A stretch of DNA of 55,574 nt from Lachnospira pectinoschiza (GTDB taxonomy: Bacteria; Bacillota; Clostridia; Lachnospirales; Lachnospiraceae). The stretch covers positions 1 through 55,574 of the forward strand of contig NZ_FNHZ01000010.1 in the NCBI RefSeq assembly GCF_900103815.1. Reading direction: 5' to 3'. Positions 55,495 to 55,574 of this stretch are shown here, piece by piece; within the stretch, counting starts at the first letter, position 1, and the number at the start of each line of letters is the position of its first letter. The translations under genes and the position numbers were made by a program. The notes below the pieces were generated by a model. The model was given only the letters and a program-made list of their open reading frames with translations. It did not search any database and was not told the origin of the DNA.

Positions 55495-55574
55495 GACACC
55501 CCCGCGACTTTCACGCCCTCCCGAGGGAGGGGTGTACGGCAAAAGCGCTTCGCTGTTTGCCTACCAGGAGAGAT

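Overview
The window looks like part of a secondary replicon (chromid or megaplasmid) of a Butyrivibrio/Pseudobutyrivibrio-type rumen or gut Lachnospiraceae. Three things suggest this: very A/T-rich Firmicute DNA with strong GGAGG ribosome sites, an Ech-type NiFe hydrogenase with its maturation genes, and a full replication/partition module (two putative initiators, iterons, DnaA boxes, ParA/ParB and a cluster of centromere-like palindromes). The taxonomic call is inference from gene content; no 16S gene or tRNA is present.

Layout. 1-3.5 kb: an IS200/IS605-type element reduced to tnpB plus its right end, sitting on the 3' end of a truncated gene; then an orphan CARF-nuclease (Card1/Can2-like) gene bracketed by two near-identical hairpins. 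3.5-14.3 kb: echABCDEF-hypFCDE on the minus strand, with hypA divergent. This encodes a membrane-bound, ferredoxin-linked, H2-evolving hydrogenase and its active-site maturation; hypB is not in the window. 14.4-16 kb: a thioesterase and a degenerate tyrosine recombinase. 16-24.7 kb: the replicon control region, with a Rep-like protein, a 1.85 kb non-coding block (structured repeat, a 72-bp-phased array of inverted repeats, iterons), a second Rep-like protein, a second iteron array phased at 20-21 bp, parB-parA, eight copies of a TTGAACTNAGTTCAA site and one exact canonical parS site.

24.9-28.3 kb: an acyl-ACP thioesterase, an origin-like remnant, two candidate small RNAs, a small basic protein, three more copies of a 163-nt cloverleaf-shaped repeat (four in all), then the 5' part of a class M sirtuin gene (SirTM). 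28.28-47.67 kb: a 19.4 kb island inserted inside the sirtuin gene; the last 57 codons of the sirtuin reappear at 47674, followed by its usual partner, a zinc-type macrodomain ADP-ribosylhydrolase. The island carries LysR, TetR, MerR and RpiR regulators, two aldo/keto reductases, flavin enzymes, five cyclophilin-like domains, a beta-glucoside PTS with 6-phospho-beta-glucosidase, and a decayed mobilisation end (frameshifted mobA, IncQ-like oriT, truncated dnaC-like gene, and only the C-terminus of a large serine recombinase). 48.8-52.7 kb: a siderophore-type ABC importer. 52.8-55.6 kb: a GNAT-MsrA fusion, a DUF4317 protein, and two G/C-rich, heavily base-paired non-coding elements.

The most unusual items are the 163-nt cloverleaf repeats, the double centromere (private palindromes plus a chromosomal-type parS), the 72-bp-phased hairpin array, the hairpin-flanked orphan CARF nuclease, and the sirtuin-macrodomain operon split by a decayed mobile island.
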